A stretch of 64,000 nt of DNA from Phycisphaerales bacterium (GTDB lineage: Bacteria > Planctomycetota > Phycisphaerae > Phycisphaerales > UBA1924), in contig JAIEUA010000004.1 of the NCBI GenBank assembly GCA_019744815.1, forward strand, positions 296,276 through 360,275, read 5' to 3'. The notes beneath the pieces are model-generated. The model saw only the letters and a program-made list of their open reading frames with translations. It did no database searches and had not been told where the DNA came from. This document shows, in pieces, positions 7,147 to 20,056 of the stretch. Every line of letters starts with the position of its first letter. Position 1 is the first letter of the stretch. The translations under genes were made by a program, and so were the position numbers.

Positions 7147-8415
7147 ATGGCCCAGGGCGAGGAGTCATCCAAGCGACCGGCGATCCTGTTTACGGCGTTC
7201 GAGCCGAGCGGGGACGACCACGCGGCGATCGTGATCCGCGAGCTGCGGCGTCGGCACCCGGACCTGGCGATGTACGCGTGGGGCGGGCCGAAGATGGCCG
7301 CGGCGGGCGCCACGATCGTCGAGCGGACAGGCGACGACGCGGTGATGGGCATGCCCGGGGTGCAGAAGATTCGCGAGCATCAGAAGATCAACGCCCGGAT
7401 CGCGGACTGGCTGGATTCGTTCGCGACCACGCGGGCGGGGCTGGATCATCGTCCGGTGCTGCATGTGCCGGTGGACTCGCCGGCGGCGAACTTCCCGATC
7501 TGCGCGATCGCGAAGAAGCGCGGGCTGAAGGTTGTTCACATGGTGGCGCCGCAGCTGTGGGCGTGGGGGCCGTGGCGGGTGCGGAAGCTGCGGCGCCTGA
7601 CAGACCTGGTGCTGTGCATCCTGCCGTTTGAGGAGGCGTATTTCGCGAAGCGGAACGTGCCGGCGAAGTTCATCGGGCACCCGCTGTTTGATGAGCATCT
7701 CGACGAGTCGCGATTGGATGCGATCGGAGCGGGGTTTGGCGAGGGTTCGCCTCGGGTGGCGTTGATGCCCGGGTCGCGGCCCGCGGAGATCAGCAAGAAC
7801 TTCCCGCTGCTGCTCGAGTCGTTCGTGCGGCTAAGCGCGGAGTTTCCGGGGCTGCGGGGCGTGGTGGCGGCGACCAAGCCTTCGGTCGAGGCGCGGCTGC
7901 ATGAGATCGCTCGCGATCATCGGCGGCGGCTGGGGGATTGGCCGGAGAACCTGATCACGGTGCACGGGCAGACGGATGCGGTGGTGCGCTGGTGCGATCT
8001 GGCGCTCGTGGTGTCGGGCACGGTGACGCTGCAGATCTCTCGCCAGCTCAAGCCGATGGTGATCTTGTACAAGATCAACCCGTTGGCGTATCACCTTGTC
8101 GCGCGATGGGTGGTGACAACGAAGTACTTCACGCTGCCGAATCTGTTGGCGGACGAGGAGATCGTGCCGGAATTCGTGCCCCACTTTGGCGGAGCGGCTC
8201 CGATCGCGAAGAAGGCGTCGGAGTTGCTGCACGACCCTGCGAAGCTCGAAGCCCAGCGGCGTGCGATGCGGCTGGTGCTGGAGAAGTTTGAAGGGCTGCA
8301 TGCCGGGCCGCGGGCGGCGGATGAGATCGAGCGGGTGATCGGGTTGGAGTCGGACGCGCGGGTGCGCGAGGTGCCGCGGACGCGAACGGGGATGCCGACG
8401 TTGTTGCCGGGGTAG
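7147..8415 (+). CDS. lpxB: Lipid-A-disaccharide synthase LpxB
   Basis: GT19 glycosyltransferase that condenses UDP-2,3-diacylglucosamine with lipid X to form the lipid A disaccharide at the inner membrane. The 422-residue protein shows the family start FTAFEPSGDDHAAIVIREL, GGPKMAAAGATIVER, VHMVAPQLWAWGPWRVRKL, CILPFEEAYF, FIGHPLFDE, ALMPGSRPAEISKNFPLLL and VVSGTVTLQISR (normally SGTATLE, so the terminal Glu is replaced by Gln). ATG 7147 is preferred over the in-frame TTG at 7138. The presence of the gene supports an outer membrane with lipid A. No other lpx gene is nearby. Confidence 0.92.
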   Translation: MAQGEESSKRPAILFTAFEPSGDDHAAIVIRELRRRHPDLAMYAWGGPKMAAAGATIVERTGDDAVMGMPGVQKIREHQKINARIADWLDSFATTRAGLDHRPVLHVPVDSPAANFPICAIAKKRGLKVVHMVAPQLWAWGPWRVRKLRRLTDLVLCILPFEEAYFAKRNVPAKFIGHPLFDEHLDESRLDAIGAGFGEGSPRVALMPGSRPAEISKNFPLLLESFVRLSAEFPGLRGVVAATKPSVEARLHEIARDHRRRLGDWPENLITVHGQTDAVVRWCDLALVVSGTVTLQISRQLKPMVILYKINPLAYHLVARWVVTTKYFTLPNLLADEEIVPEFVPHFGGAAPIAKKASELLHDPAKLEAQRRAMRLVLEKFEGLHAGPRAADEIERVIGLESDARVREVPRTRTGMPTLLPG

Positions 8416-8437
8416 TGAGGTCCGGTGTACCGATGCA

Positions 8438-8495
8438 CCCCTCCCCGGTCTCGCTGCGCTCGACAACCCCTCCCCGCTTCGCGGGGCGGGGAGCC
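8438..8495. repeat. C-rich palindromic intergenic repeat
   Basis: Direct repeat ACCCCTCCCCG at 8438-8448 and 8466-8476; the second copy runs into a hairpin CCCCGC-TTC-GCGGGG (8472-8486). It lies between the convergent genes lpxB and the HAD phosphatase, with no T-tract. It is REP-like, possibly also acting as a bidirectional terminator. Confidence 0.5.
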
Positions 8496-8523
8496 GCGGA
8501 CACGCGGAGTCTCGCGATGTTTA

Positions 8524-9192
8524 CTAGCGTCCGGCGAAAGCGAGCAACTCGTCGAGTGTGATTTCGGATGAGCTCTGCCGAAACGCGGCGACCTTAGCCG
8601 GGAAGACGTGCTGTGGGAGCGAGTGCCCCACTGCCACCACAGCGATGCCCGCGCTGATCGCGCTCTGGCAGCCGGTGGGCGTGTCTTCGATCGCGACGCA
8701 TTGGCCTGGGGCGAGGCCGAGAGACTTGGCGGCCATGCGGTAGCCGGTGGGATCGGGCTTGGAGTGGGGAACGTCGTCGGCGCTGACGATGGCGCGGAAG
8801 ACGGAACGGAGTGCAAGGGCGTCGAGCACGATCTCGATCTCGGCACGCAGTGCGCCGGAGCAGACCGCGATCGGTATCTCACGACGGGACGCTTCCTTGA
8901 CCAGATTGATCGTGCCGGGGTACGGAGCGGCGGCGCCGCTGGCGAGAGCTTTCTTCACCGCAGGCTTCTTGGCGGCGAAGAAGGACTGCCATTCGGCCTG
9001 CACGACCTGGCGCGCGTTCAGGCGGCACAGCGCGGGGTAGAAGTCCCGGTCGTCGAAGCCGATGAGTTCGTCGAGGTACTGCTGGTGGGAGAAGGTCATG
9101 CCCAGCGTTCTGGCGGCTTCGAGGAGCGCGGCCTCGTGCACGGGTTCGCTGTCCACGATCACGCCGTCGAAGTCGAAGATGATGCCGGGCAC
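8524..9192 (-). CDS. HAD superfamily phosphatase, beta-phosphoglucomutase/phosphatase-like
   Basis: 222 residues. Motif I FDFDGVIVDSEP carries the nucleophile Asp and acid Asp, motif II is VCSGA, motif III is SKPDPTGY, and motif IV IEDTPTG holds the magnesium ligands. The helical cap follows motif I, as in subfamily I phosphatases and beta-phosphoglucomutases. The substrate cannot be told from sequence; small phosphosugars are usual. The start is GTG at 9192 with an excellent AGGAGGT four bases upstream, in contrast with neighbouring genes that lack Shine-Dalgarno sequences. It is convergent with lpxB. Confidence 0.85.
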   Translation of the reverse strand: MPGIIFDFDGVIVDSEPVHEAALLEAARTLGMTFSHQQYLDELIGFDDRDFYPALCRLNARQVVQAEWQSFFAAKKPAVKKALASGAAAPYPGTINLVKEASRREIPIAVCSGALRAEIEIVLDALALRSVFRAIVSADDVPHSKPDPTGYRMAAKSLGLAPGQCVAIEDTPTGCQSAISAGIAVVAVGHSLPQHVFPAKVAAFRQSSSEITLDELLAFAGR

Positions 9193-9301
9193 GGGACCTC
9201 CTGCGTCAAAGGTAGCGAAGCGGGCGGGGCGGGGCGCACGGGATGCGCGGAAGGATGCGGACGGATGGCGAATGACATTGAGAATTAGGAGAGGGTTGCG
9301 A

Positions 9302-9326
9302 CCTCTCGCTGACGCGAGAGGCTCTA
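9302..9326. repeat. REP-like palindrome, single copy (same family as 35200-35275)
   Basis: CCTCTCGC-TGAC-GCGAGAGG followed by CTCTA. The same 25-base element, with one or two changes, occurs twice in inverted orientation at 35200-35224 and 35251-35275. Here it lies just upstream of the GlmU-like gene. Confidence 0.7.
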
Positions 9327-9342
9327 CGAGAGCCGGTTGCGA

Positions 9343-9348
9343 TACACT
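9343..9348 (+). promoter_or_regulatory. -10 hexamer TACACT, 8 bases before the GlmU-like ATG
   Basis: TACACT, partly extended by an upstream TGCGA, then GGGCCGAT and the ATG at 9357. No Shine-Dalgarno sequence is seen. Confidence 0.45.
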
Positions 9349-9356
9349 GGGCCGAT

Positions 9357-10564
9357 ATGACGCCCGCGATCGTGTTTGATGACAACCATCCGCACCTCTC
9401 GCCGCTGACCGACCTGCGGGCGTCGTTCGATATCCGCACCGGTGTGCTCACGATGCTGGAGCGGCTGAGGCTCGCGCTCGATCTGGACATCGTTTCGTTG
9501 TCGGTGCCAGAGCACTTGGCGACGATCACGCGGGAGCGGCACCCGAGCCTGCGGGTGAACGCGCGGGTGGAATCGGCCTCGCCCGTGCTCTTGATCAACG
9601 GACGCTGCCCGCTCAGTTACGAGCCGATCGCGGACCTGCAGGTTGGGCAGTCGATCGTGGAGGACAAGACCGGCTCGCTCGTCGCGGCGTTGGTGTCGCC
9701 CGAAGCGGCGAGCGCGTTTCTGGCGGGTCAGCCGCTGAACGCGGTGGGTGTGGCGACGCTGCCGTTCCCGGTGCTGCTCAGCAGGCCGTGGCATGTGCGG
9801 ACGTATCGCGATGACTGCATCCAGAGCGACATGGAACTGCTCGACGACGGCGAGCCCGCGGACATCCCGGCGGGCGTGACGGCGTTCGGCGAGTATCCGC
9901 TCACGCTCAGCCCCTCGGCGAAGATCTATCCCGGCGTGACGCTGGATCTGGAGCACGGGCCGATCGCCATCGGGCCGGACACGGTGGTGCGGCCGGGGGT
10001 GACGCTGATCGGGCCGTGCGCGCTTTTGCCGCACGCAACGGTGCTGGAGAAGGCGCTGATCAAGGGGCACACCGTGATCGGTCCGCACTGCAAGGTGGCG
10101 GGCGAGGTCGGCGGCACGATCTTCCAAGGCTTCGCGAACAAGGCCCACGACGGGCACCTCGGCGATTCGTACATCGGCGAGTGGGTGAACCTGGGTGCTG
10201 GGACGACGAACAGCAATCTGTTGAACACGTACGGCGAGGTCATTTGCATTGCCGCGCCGGGGATGAGCAATGAGCGAACCGGGCAGCAGTTCCTGGGCGC
10301 GATCATCGGCGACCATGTGAAGACGGCGATCTGCACGCGGATCATGACCGGCAGCATCCTGCACACGGGGAGCATGTTCGCGCAGTCGGCGGCGGTGTCG
10401 GGCTGCGTCCCAGGGTTCAGTTGGGCGACCGACGCGGGACGCCGGCCGTTCCGCTTCGAGAAGTTCCTCGAGGTGGCGAAGGCGGCGATGAAGCGGCGGA
10501 AGCTGGAACCGAGCGCGGGGATGATCGAGCGGATGAAGGCGCTGCACGATCAGGCGATGAAGCA

Positions 10565-10580
<16 letters not shown>
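9357..10580 (+). CDS. Alternative GlmU: bifunctional sugar nucleotidyltransferase / acyltransferase
   Basis: 407 residues with a degenerate nucleotidyltransferase half (VFDDNHPHLSPLTDLRASFDIRTGVLTMLERL, INGRCPL) followed, from about residue 185, by a left-handed beta-helix of hexapeptide repeats (AKIYPGVTLDLEHGPIAIG, DTVVRPGVTLIGPCALLPH, SYIGEWVNLGAGTTNSNL). This layout matches the alternative bacterial GlmU group proposed to make UDP-N-acetylglucosamine for cell wall and lipopolysaccharide. The acetyl-CoA-binding signature GAGTTNSN is clear. Its stop overlaps the convergent permease gene by 16 bases. The enzymatic assignment comes from family membership. Confidence 0.8.
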
Positions 10581-12073
<1,493 letters not shown>

Positions 12074-12178
12074 CGGGGAAGATCGGCCGTGCGACTGTAC
12101 TTTCCCCTGTTTTAAACGGCAGGGCTGAATTGCCTCTGCCCCCCTCGAAAACCCGCCTCTGACCTAGATACGGGCCCG

Positions 12179-13162
12179 TTACTCCACCTCCGAATGGACA
12201 GAACTCGCATCGGGCGAAACTCTTGGATCCGTCACCACCAATGGCTGGACGGCGAGCGGGCAATGCCGCCAAAAAGCGAGCCAGTACGCGAGCATGAGCG
12301 AAGCACCTCCGAATCCGATTAGGCCGATTGACCCAGCGTGCGTCAGTTCGAAACCCGACGAAATCCACCACGTGTCGGCACTACCACCGGTGAGTGTGCT
12401 GCCAAGAAGGCTGGATGCACCTTGGAGACCGACGATCGCCGAGTACCCGAACGCCAACGACATCCAGAACCATGAATAGAACCACGCCTGCAGGCGCCGG
12501 GATCGATCGATCCTGCGACCCTCGAACTTCGCGACTACAAACACAATGAGTCCCGCGCTGAGATTCAAGACCACAGCCGCGGCGATCAGCGATGGCAATC
12601 CCCACGACGGAAAGGACTCGCCGAGGCGTCGATGCATCGGTCGCATCCAGTAGTACCTGTCAGGTTGGCACCACGGCCAAAGCAACGCGTCGCGCAGAAA
12701 CAAGTCCAGTCGCGGCCTCGCCTGGAATGGGATCGCGATCATTGCAAACACAACCGCGCCAGAACGAATCAGGCCAGCCAACACGTAGGGGCCAAGAAGT
12801 GAGGCGAGAAGCCATCGCAACGCGACCCTGACGTTCGGTGGCGACTCAAGGGCCGCATCGCTCCAGAACGCGGAGGGCTCCCACAGTTTGATCCAGGTCA
12901 AGACGCCAAGCAGAAGGCCTCTTCGCTTCGACTCGGCGGTCTCGACAAACCAACGAATCCGGCGTTGCCTCCGAAACGCGTTCAGCCATTGGAACTGCGT
13001 GCCGCACTCCGGGCAGACGCCCTGCAGCGGGCATTGCGTCTTCCACATCGAAGACTCGCCGCTTAGGTCGTAACGACACTTTGGGCATAGAGGCGAGCCG
13101 CGTCCGTGTTCAAATGTCGCGGTCTCCGGCACTGCCCCCTCCTTGGCATTTGACCACCGCAC
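12179..13162 (-). CDS. Hypothetical zinc-ribbon membrane protein
   Basis: 327 residues. An N-terminal zinc ribbon (CPKC at 26-29 and CPEC at 50-53, the two knuckles separated by a short insert with one further Cys) is followed by about four predicted membrane helices, including ALRWLLASLLGPYVLAGLI and SLIAAAVVLNLSAGLIVFVVA. Proteins with a short ribbon ahead of several membrane helices are frequent in Phycisphaerae and unassigned. Codon use is noticeably less GC-biased than in neighbouring genes. The GTG start at 13162 is a best guess. It is divergent from polA, 108 bases away. Confidence 0.65.
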   Translation of the reverse strand: MRWSNAKEGAVPETATFEHGRGSPLCPKCRYDLSGESSMWKTQCPLQGVCPECGTQFQWLNAFRRQRRIRWFVETAESKRRGLLLGVLTWIKLWEPSAFWSDAALESPPNVRVALRWLLASLLGPYVLAGLIRSGAVVFAMIAIPFQARPRLDLFLRDALLWPWCQPDRYYWMRPMHRRLGESFPSWGLPSLIAAAVVLNLSAGLIVFVVAKFEGRRIDRSRRLQAWFYSWFWMSLAFGYSAIVGLQGASSLLGSTLTGGSADTWWISSGFELTHAGSIGLIGFGGASLMLAYWLAFWRHCPLAVQPLVVTDPRVSPDASSVHSEVE

Positions 13163-13270
13163 GACTGAGCCCGTCGGCGGCTTCGTGCTGATAGTCTACA
13201 AGCAGCTCCGCCGCGTGCGAGCGCCGACACTGCGCTGTTCGTATGTACTGATATTGAGTTCCCACTTCCC

Positions 13271-16289
<3,019 letters not shown>

Positions 16290-16303
<14 letters not shown>

Positions 16304-16319
16304 CGAAGACCCGTACACT
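16290..16319 (+). promoter_or_regulatory. Promoter for prmC: TTGAGG - 18 - TACACT
   Basis: TTGAGG (16290-16295) overlaps the end of polA; an 18-base spacer leads to TACACT (16314-16319), then TGGCTT and the GTG at 16326. It is the only leaderless-type site in this window with a recognisable -35 among those ahead of ordinary genes. Confidence 0.45.
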
Positions 16320-16325
16320 TGGCTT

Positions 16326-17252
16326 GTGTCCGCCACCGCCTCTGAAACCTGGACGACCCGCAAGCTCCTCGCGTGGATGAGCGAGGCGTTCACGCGCAAC
16401 AAGCTCGATTCACCGCGGCTCATGTCCGAGATGCTGATGAGCCATGTGCTCGGCTGCCAACGGCTGCGGCTGTACATGGAGCCGGATCGCCCGGCGACCG
16501 AACTCGAGAAGAAGGCCTTACGCGATCTGGTCGCCCGCGCGATCAAGCACGAGCCGGTGCAGTACCTCGTCGGCGAGTGCGTGTTCTTCGGATTGACGTT
16601 CACGGTCGATAAGCGAGTCCTCATCCCGCGGCCAGCGACCCAGACCATTGTCGAGTACGTGCTGCAGCACGCCCGCACCGCGCCGGGATTCGGCGGCACC
16701 GCGGGCGAGGGCGTCTTCTTTGCGGATGTGTGTACCGGCTCGTCGTGCATCGCGACGTCGCTGCTGTACACGATGAAGCAGGCGCGAGCCGTCGCGACCG
16801 ATATCTCGCCGGAAGCCCTCGCGGTCGCACGCTTGAACGCGATCCGCCACGGCGTGATCGACCGCATCGAGCTGGTTCAGGGCGATCTGCTCGCCCCGTT
16901 GCTCGCTGACCCGACCACGCGGGCGAATGAGTCGCTGCACTATCTCGTGAGCAACCCGCCGTACATCCCGGATCATGAATGGGAGGCGGTGGAGCCGAAC
17001 GTGAAGAACCACGAGCCGCATCTGGCTCTTCGCGCCGGACCCGACGGCCTGGATTACGTCGCCCCTCTGATTGAGAATGCCCCCCGGCTGCTCCGCCCCG
17101 GCGGCCTGCTGCTGATTGAGATCGCGTCCTCCACCGCCGACAAGGTGCTCGGCCTCGCGGAAGCTCAGCCGCAGCTCGAGGGCGCTCGCGTGCTGCCCGA
17201 CATCGACAACCTGCCGCGGGTTTTGGTCGCAAGCAAACGGCCGGTCGCCTGA
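16326..17252 (+). CDS. prmC: Peptide chain release factor N5-glutamine methyltransferase PrmC/HemK
   Basis: Methylates the GGQ glutamine of release factors RF1 and RF2 using SAM. The protein has a helical N-terminal release-factor-binding domain (RKLLAWMSEAFTRNKLDSPRL, LVARAIKHEPVQYLVGE, with PRPATQT) and a Rossmann methyltransferase domain with FADVCTGSSCIATSLL for SAM binding, VATDISPEAL, and the catalytic NPPYIPDHEW. The GTG at 16326 is chosen (308 residues) because the domain starts there and a -10 element lies six bases upstream; an ATG at 16266 would overlap polA. Near-identical enzymes act on ribosomal protein L3 (PrmB), a less likely option. Confidence 0.88.
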   Translation: MSATASETWTTRKLLAWMSEAFTRNKLDSPRLMSEMLMSHVLGCQRLRLYMEPDRPATELEKKALRDLVARAIKHEPVQYLVGECVFFGLTFTVDKRVLIPRPATQTIVEYVLQHARTAPGFGGTAGEGVFFADVCTGSSCIATSLLYTMKQARAVATDISPEALAVARLNAIRHGVIDRIELVQGDLLAPLLADPTTRANESLHYLVSNPPYIPDHEWEAVEPNVKNHEPHLALRAGPDGLDYVAPLIENAPRLLRPGGLLLIEIASSTADKVLGLAEAQPQLEGARVLPDIDNLPRVLVASKRPVA

Positions 17253-17306
17253 GATGCGAACGGGTTCCGGACCATTGCGGACCGCGCTCGGTAGCACCGC
17301 ACCGTC

Positions 17307-17377
17307 CGAGATCGCTGCGGCGTGGTTCGGCCGATGATGATTGCGTCGTGATCCGCCGAGGAATCGCAGCGATCTCG
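17307..17377. repeat. 13-base perfect inverted repeat between prmC and the DUF1338 gene
   Basis: CGAGATCGCTGCG at 17307-17319 and its exact complement at 17365-17377, separated by 45 bases. Immediately downstream, TAGACT occurs twice (17401-17406 and 17413-17418), which could be paired -10 elements for the gene at 17464. It could be an operator, a stem-loop in the 3' end of the prmC mRNA, or an intergenic repeat. Confidence 0.55.
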
Positions 17378-17463
17378 CCGATGTTGGCTGGCGTAGAAAG
17401 TAGACTCCGCGGTAGACTTGAAGAGTCCAAAGCCGCCGTCTGCCAGCAACTCCGAGGGACCTC

Positions 17464-19191
17464 ATGACCACCTTCGCCAAGCAACCTTCGAAACCGTCGG
17501 GCGTCTCGCTCGCCGACAAAGTCCAGATGCAGCACCGCCTGTTCGCGGAACTCTCCACGATGTTCGGCAAGGAAGTCCCGCTGTACGACAAGGCGCTGGT
17601 CGTCAACAAGGAATGCAACAAGGCCGTGGTCGCGTTGCTCGGGCAGATGTACACCGGCTTCACGCTCAGCGACGAACAGCTCGACAAGACCAGCGGCGAG
17701 CGGCACGGGGCGATCCGCATCGGGCGTCCGGATGAGTACCGCTGGATCGCGCGGTTCTTCGCTCAGTTCGCGATGGAGCCGCACAACTTTTATGACATGG
17801 CCAACGTCGGCGCGAAGAGCCAACCGATCATCGCGACGGCGTTCCGCTCGGCCCACAACCCCGAGCACCGTGTCTTCTCGTCGCTCTTGCTGACCGACTA
17901 CTTCGACGAGAAGACCAAGGCCCGCATCGAAGCGTTGCTGGCGCAGCGCACGGTCTTCAGCGACAAGGCCAAACAGCTCATCGAAAAGGGCGAGAAGCAG
18001 GGTGGCCTGGATTGGAACGACGCGAACGATTTGATCCGCGAGGGAACGGAGCGGATCTTCAAGTGGACGGGCAAGGCTCGTGACCATGCGCTGTACAAGG
18101 AGCTGTGCGATTCGGGCTTCAAGATCGCCGCGGATATCGCGTGCTTCCAGGCTCACCATCTGAATCACCTGACGCCGAACACGTTCTGGATTGATCTGTA
18201 CACCTCGGCCATGAAGCTCTGCCTCGGCGAGATGCCGGAGGCGGAGTTCCGCCGCCGTGCGGAGAAGGCTCTCGCGCGGCTCACGACCTTTGCCGACCGC
18301 GATTACATGAAGCTGCACTTCAAGCACCTGAGCCGCGAGCAGGTGGAGGCGTATCCGAGCGTCAAGCCCGCGGCCGACGCCCCGGCGAAGCTCGCCGACG
18401 CGCTGACCAAGCGGCTGCTTCAGAGCGACCTGCAGCTCAAGAGCTACAAGCACGCCGGCTTCAAGGACTTCACCGAGGGCCCGAGCTGGGACACTCCGGT
18501 GCTGCTGCGCCAGGACGCGTACAAGGCGCTGACCGAGCCGGTGACGTTCACGAACCCCGACGGCACCACGACCGAGACCGTGCACACGGCCCGCTTCGGC
18601 GAGATCGAACAGCGGTTCTACGCGACGACCAAGAAGGGCCGCGATCTGTACGACGCCTGCCTGACCGCGGGCGACACGGAGCGGGACAAGAACCCGGGGA
18701 TCGTGAAGACCAACTTCGAGCAGTACGAGTCTCAGTCCATGGCGGCGTACAAGCCGTTCCCCAAGACGCTGCGTGAACTCGTGGATCAAGGACTGATCTA
18801 CGGGCGTTACATCACCACGGCGAAGGGCATCGCGGCCAAGGGCTCGATCGGGACCACGGTCCTCAAGCAGCTCATCGCCCAAGGTTTCGTACAGGTCGAG
18901 GGTTTGCGGTACGAGGACTTCCTCCCGGTCTCGGCCGCGGGCATCTTCGCGTCGAACCTGAATCAGTACGGCACCAAGACCACCGCGACGGAGAAGCCCA
19001 AGTACACCAAAGCCCGTCTGGAAGAAGTCATCGGCCGCAAGATCATCGAGACCGATGAGGCGTACGCGGGCATGGAGGCGCAGTCGATTCTCGCGTGCTA
19101 TTCGGCGCTGGGACTTCTGGAACGGGTCCCGGCATCCCAACGCCAGGCTCTCGAGTCCTCAGCTGCGAAGGTGCCCGGACCTGCTGCGTGA
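17464..19191 (+). CDS. 2-oxoadipate dioxygenase/decarboxylase family protein (DUF1338, HglS/YdcJ-like)
   Basis: 575 residues of the DUF1338 family, iron-dependent enzymes with a vicinal-oxygen-chelate-like fold. The characterised members (HglS) convert 2-oxoadipate to D-2-hydroxyglutarate in lysine breakdown. Matching features are SGERHGAIRIGRPDEYRWIARFF, with the likely metal His and substrate-binding Arg, and CFQAHHLNHLTPNTFWID, with the second metal His. The C-terminal half (GRYITTAKGIAAKGSIGTT, LRYEDFLPVSAAGIFASNL) follows the family. It is longer than YdcJ (about 450 residues), through N- and C-terminal additions. The start has GAGGGA six bases upstream. No other lysine catabolism gene is visible here. 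Confidence 0.82.
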   Translation: MTTFAKQPSKPSGVSLADKVQMQHRLFAELSTMFGKEVPLYDKALVVNKECNKAVVALLGQMYTGFTLSDEQLDKTSGERHGAIRIGRPDEYRWIARFFAQFAMEPHNFYDMANVGAKSQPIIATAFRSAHNPEHRVFSSLLLTDYFDEKTKARIEALLAQRTVFSDKAKQLIEKGEKQGGLDWNDANDLIREGTERIFKWTGKARDHALYKELCDSGFKIAADIACFQAHHLNHLTPNTFWIDLYTSAMKLCLGEMPEAEFRRRAEKALARLTTFADRDYMKLHFKHLSREQVEAYPSVKPAADAPAKLADALTKRLLQSDLQLKSYKHAGFKDFTEGPSWDTPVLLRQDAYKALTEPVTFTNPDGTTTETVHTARFGEIEQRFYATTKKGRDLYDACLTAGDTERDKNPGIVKTNFEQYESQSMAAYKPFPKTLRELVDQGLIYGRYITTAKGIAAKGSIGTTVLKQLIAQGFVQVEGLRYEDFLPVSAAGIFASNLNQYGTKTTATEKPKYTKARLEEVIGRKIIETDEAYAGMEAQSILACYSALGLLERVPASQRQALESSAAKVPGPAA

Positions 19192-19215
19192 GCCGCCCGT
19201 CCGCAATCAAGACGC

Positions 19216-20019
19216 TCATCGCGGCGTGGTCGCGTCCGCGGTCGGGCGTTCGGCGGAAGCGCTTTCGACGACCCGGCGCTCGGACGGCGAACCCTCGACT
19301 CGCGAGGCCGGATTGCGATCGGAAGCTTCCACGCGAGAGCGGGCGTCGAGCGCTCGATCGAGAAGTGCGGACGATCGCCGGATGCGATAGAAATCGCTCG
19401 TCCAGATCGAGTCGGCCGCCGGGCCTGGAGCGACACCCGCTGTCAGGGCGGAGTCCTCGGAAGAGATGTCGCTTGAACGACGCGCCGCATGGCCCTTCGT
19501 CCCCGAGGCGGGCTGAGCCTGAGCCGATTCGGCGTTGGGCGCGAGGTTGGAAGGGGCGGCCTGGTCTTGGCGCATCGGGCGTGCGGGCTTGGGGCTCGCG
19601 GCGCTCGCCGGTGCACTCGAGTTCTCGGCGTCGCTGGAGTCCTGCTTGGCCTTCGGCAGTCCGCCCAGGTGGAACGTCGTCCCGGCGGGGACGATCGGCA
19701 CCACGCCGTGGCGGGTCTGGACGTAGTCTGATCGTGGGAAGACCGCGTACACCCCGCCGTGAGCGCGGACGAAGTACTTCTTGCCGTCCATCTCGACCTC
19801 GTACACACGATCGAAGTTGGCGGGCTGGCGGAGGTCCTTGGGCATCACGCGCCCAGAACCAGAGAGCGGGCCGACATCCCCCACACCCGGCTCCACCGGC
19901 TTGAGCGTCGGCTCCACATCTCGAACCGATCTCGCGGGCGACGAACGGACCACCGGCGCCGCGTTCACGAACGCAGCAATGGTGCAGGAGGCAAGAACTG
20001 TCAGACTCGAATGGGGCAT
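19216..20019 (-). CDS. Hypothetical secreted, Ala/Ser/Pro-rich protein
   Basis: 267 residues with a probable signal peptide (MPHSSLTVLASCTIAAFVNAAP). Only residues about 55-115 look structured: FDRVYEVEMDGKKYFVRAHGGVYAVFPRSDYVQTRHGVVPIVPAGTTFHLG, a small beta-rich module. The rest is low-complexity Ala/Ser/Pro and then Arg/Glu-rich sequence without hydrophobic patches. No family is recognised. It lies directly downstream of the TonB-like gene (37 bases), so co-transcription and an envelope role are plausible but unproven. Confidence 0.6.
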   Translation of the reverse strand: MPHSSLTVLASCTIAAFVNAAPVVRSSPARSVRDVEPTLKPVEPGVGDVGPLSGSGRVMPKDLRQPANFDRVYEVEMDGKKYFVRAHGGVYAVFPRSDYVQTRHGVVPIVPAGTTFHLGGLPKAKQDSSDAENSSAPASAASPKPARPMRQDQAAPSNLAPNAESAQAQPASGTKGHAARRSSDISSEDSALTAGVAPGPAADSIWTSDFYRIRRSSALLDRALDARSRVEASDRNPASRVEGSPSERRVVESASAERPTADATTPR

Positions 20020-20056
20020 CGCTTCTCTGCTATCGGCTCAACGCAACGCGGAGTTG

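Noticed and set aside
12110..12190. Possible terminator between the NCS1 and zinc-ribbon genes
   Set aside because: A short ACGGGCCCGT palindrome overlaps the stop codon but no T-tract follows on the minus strand.
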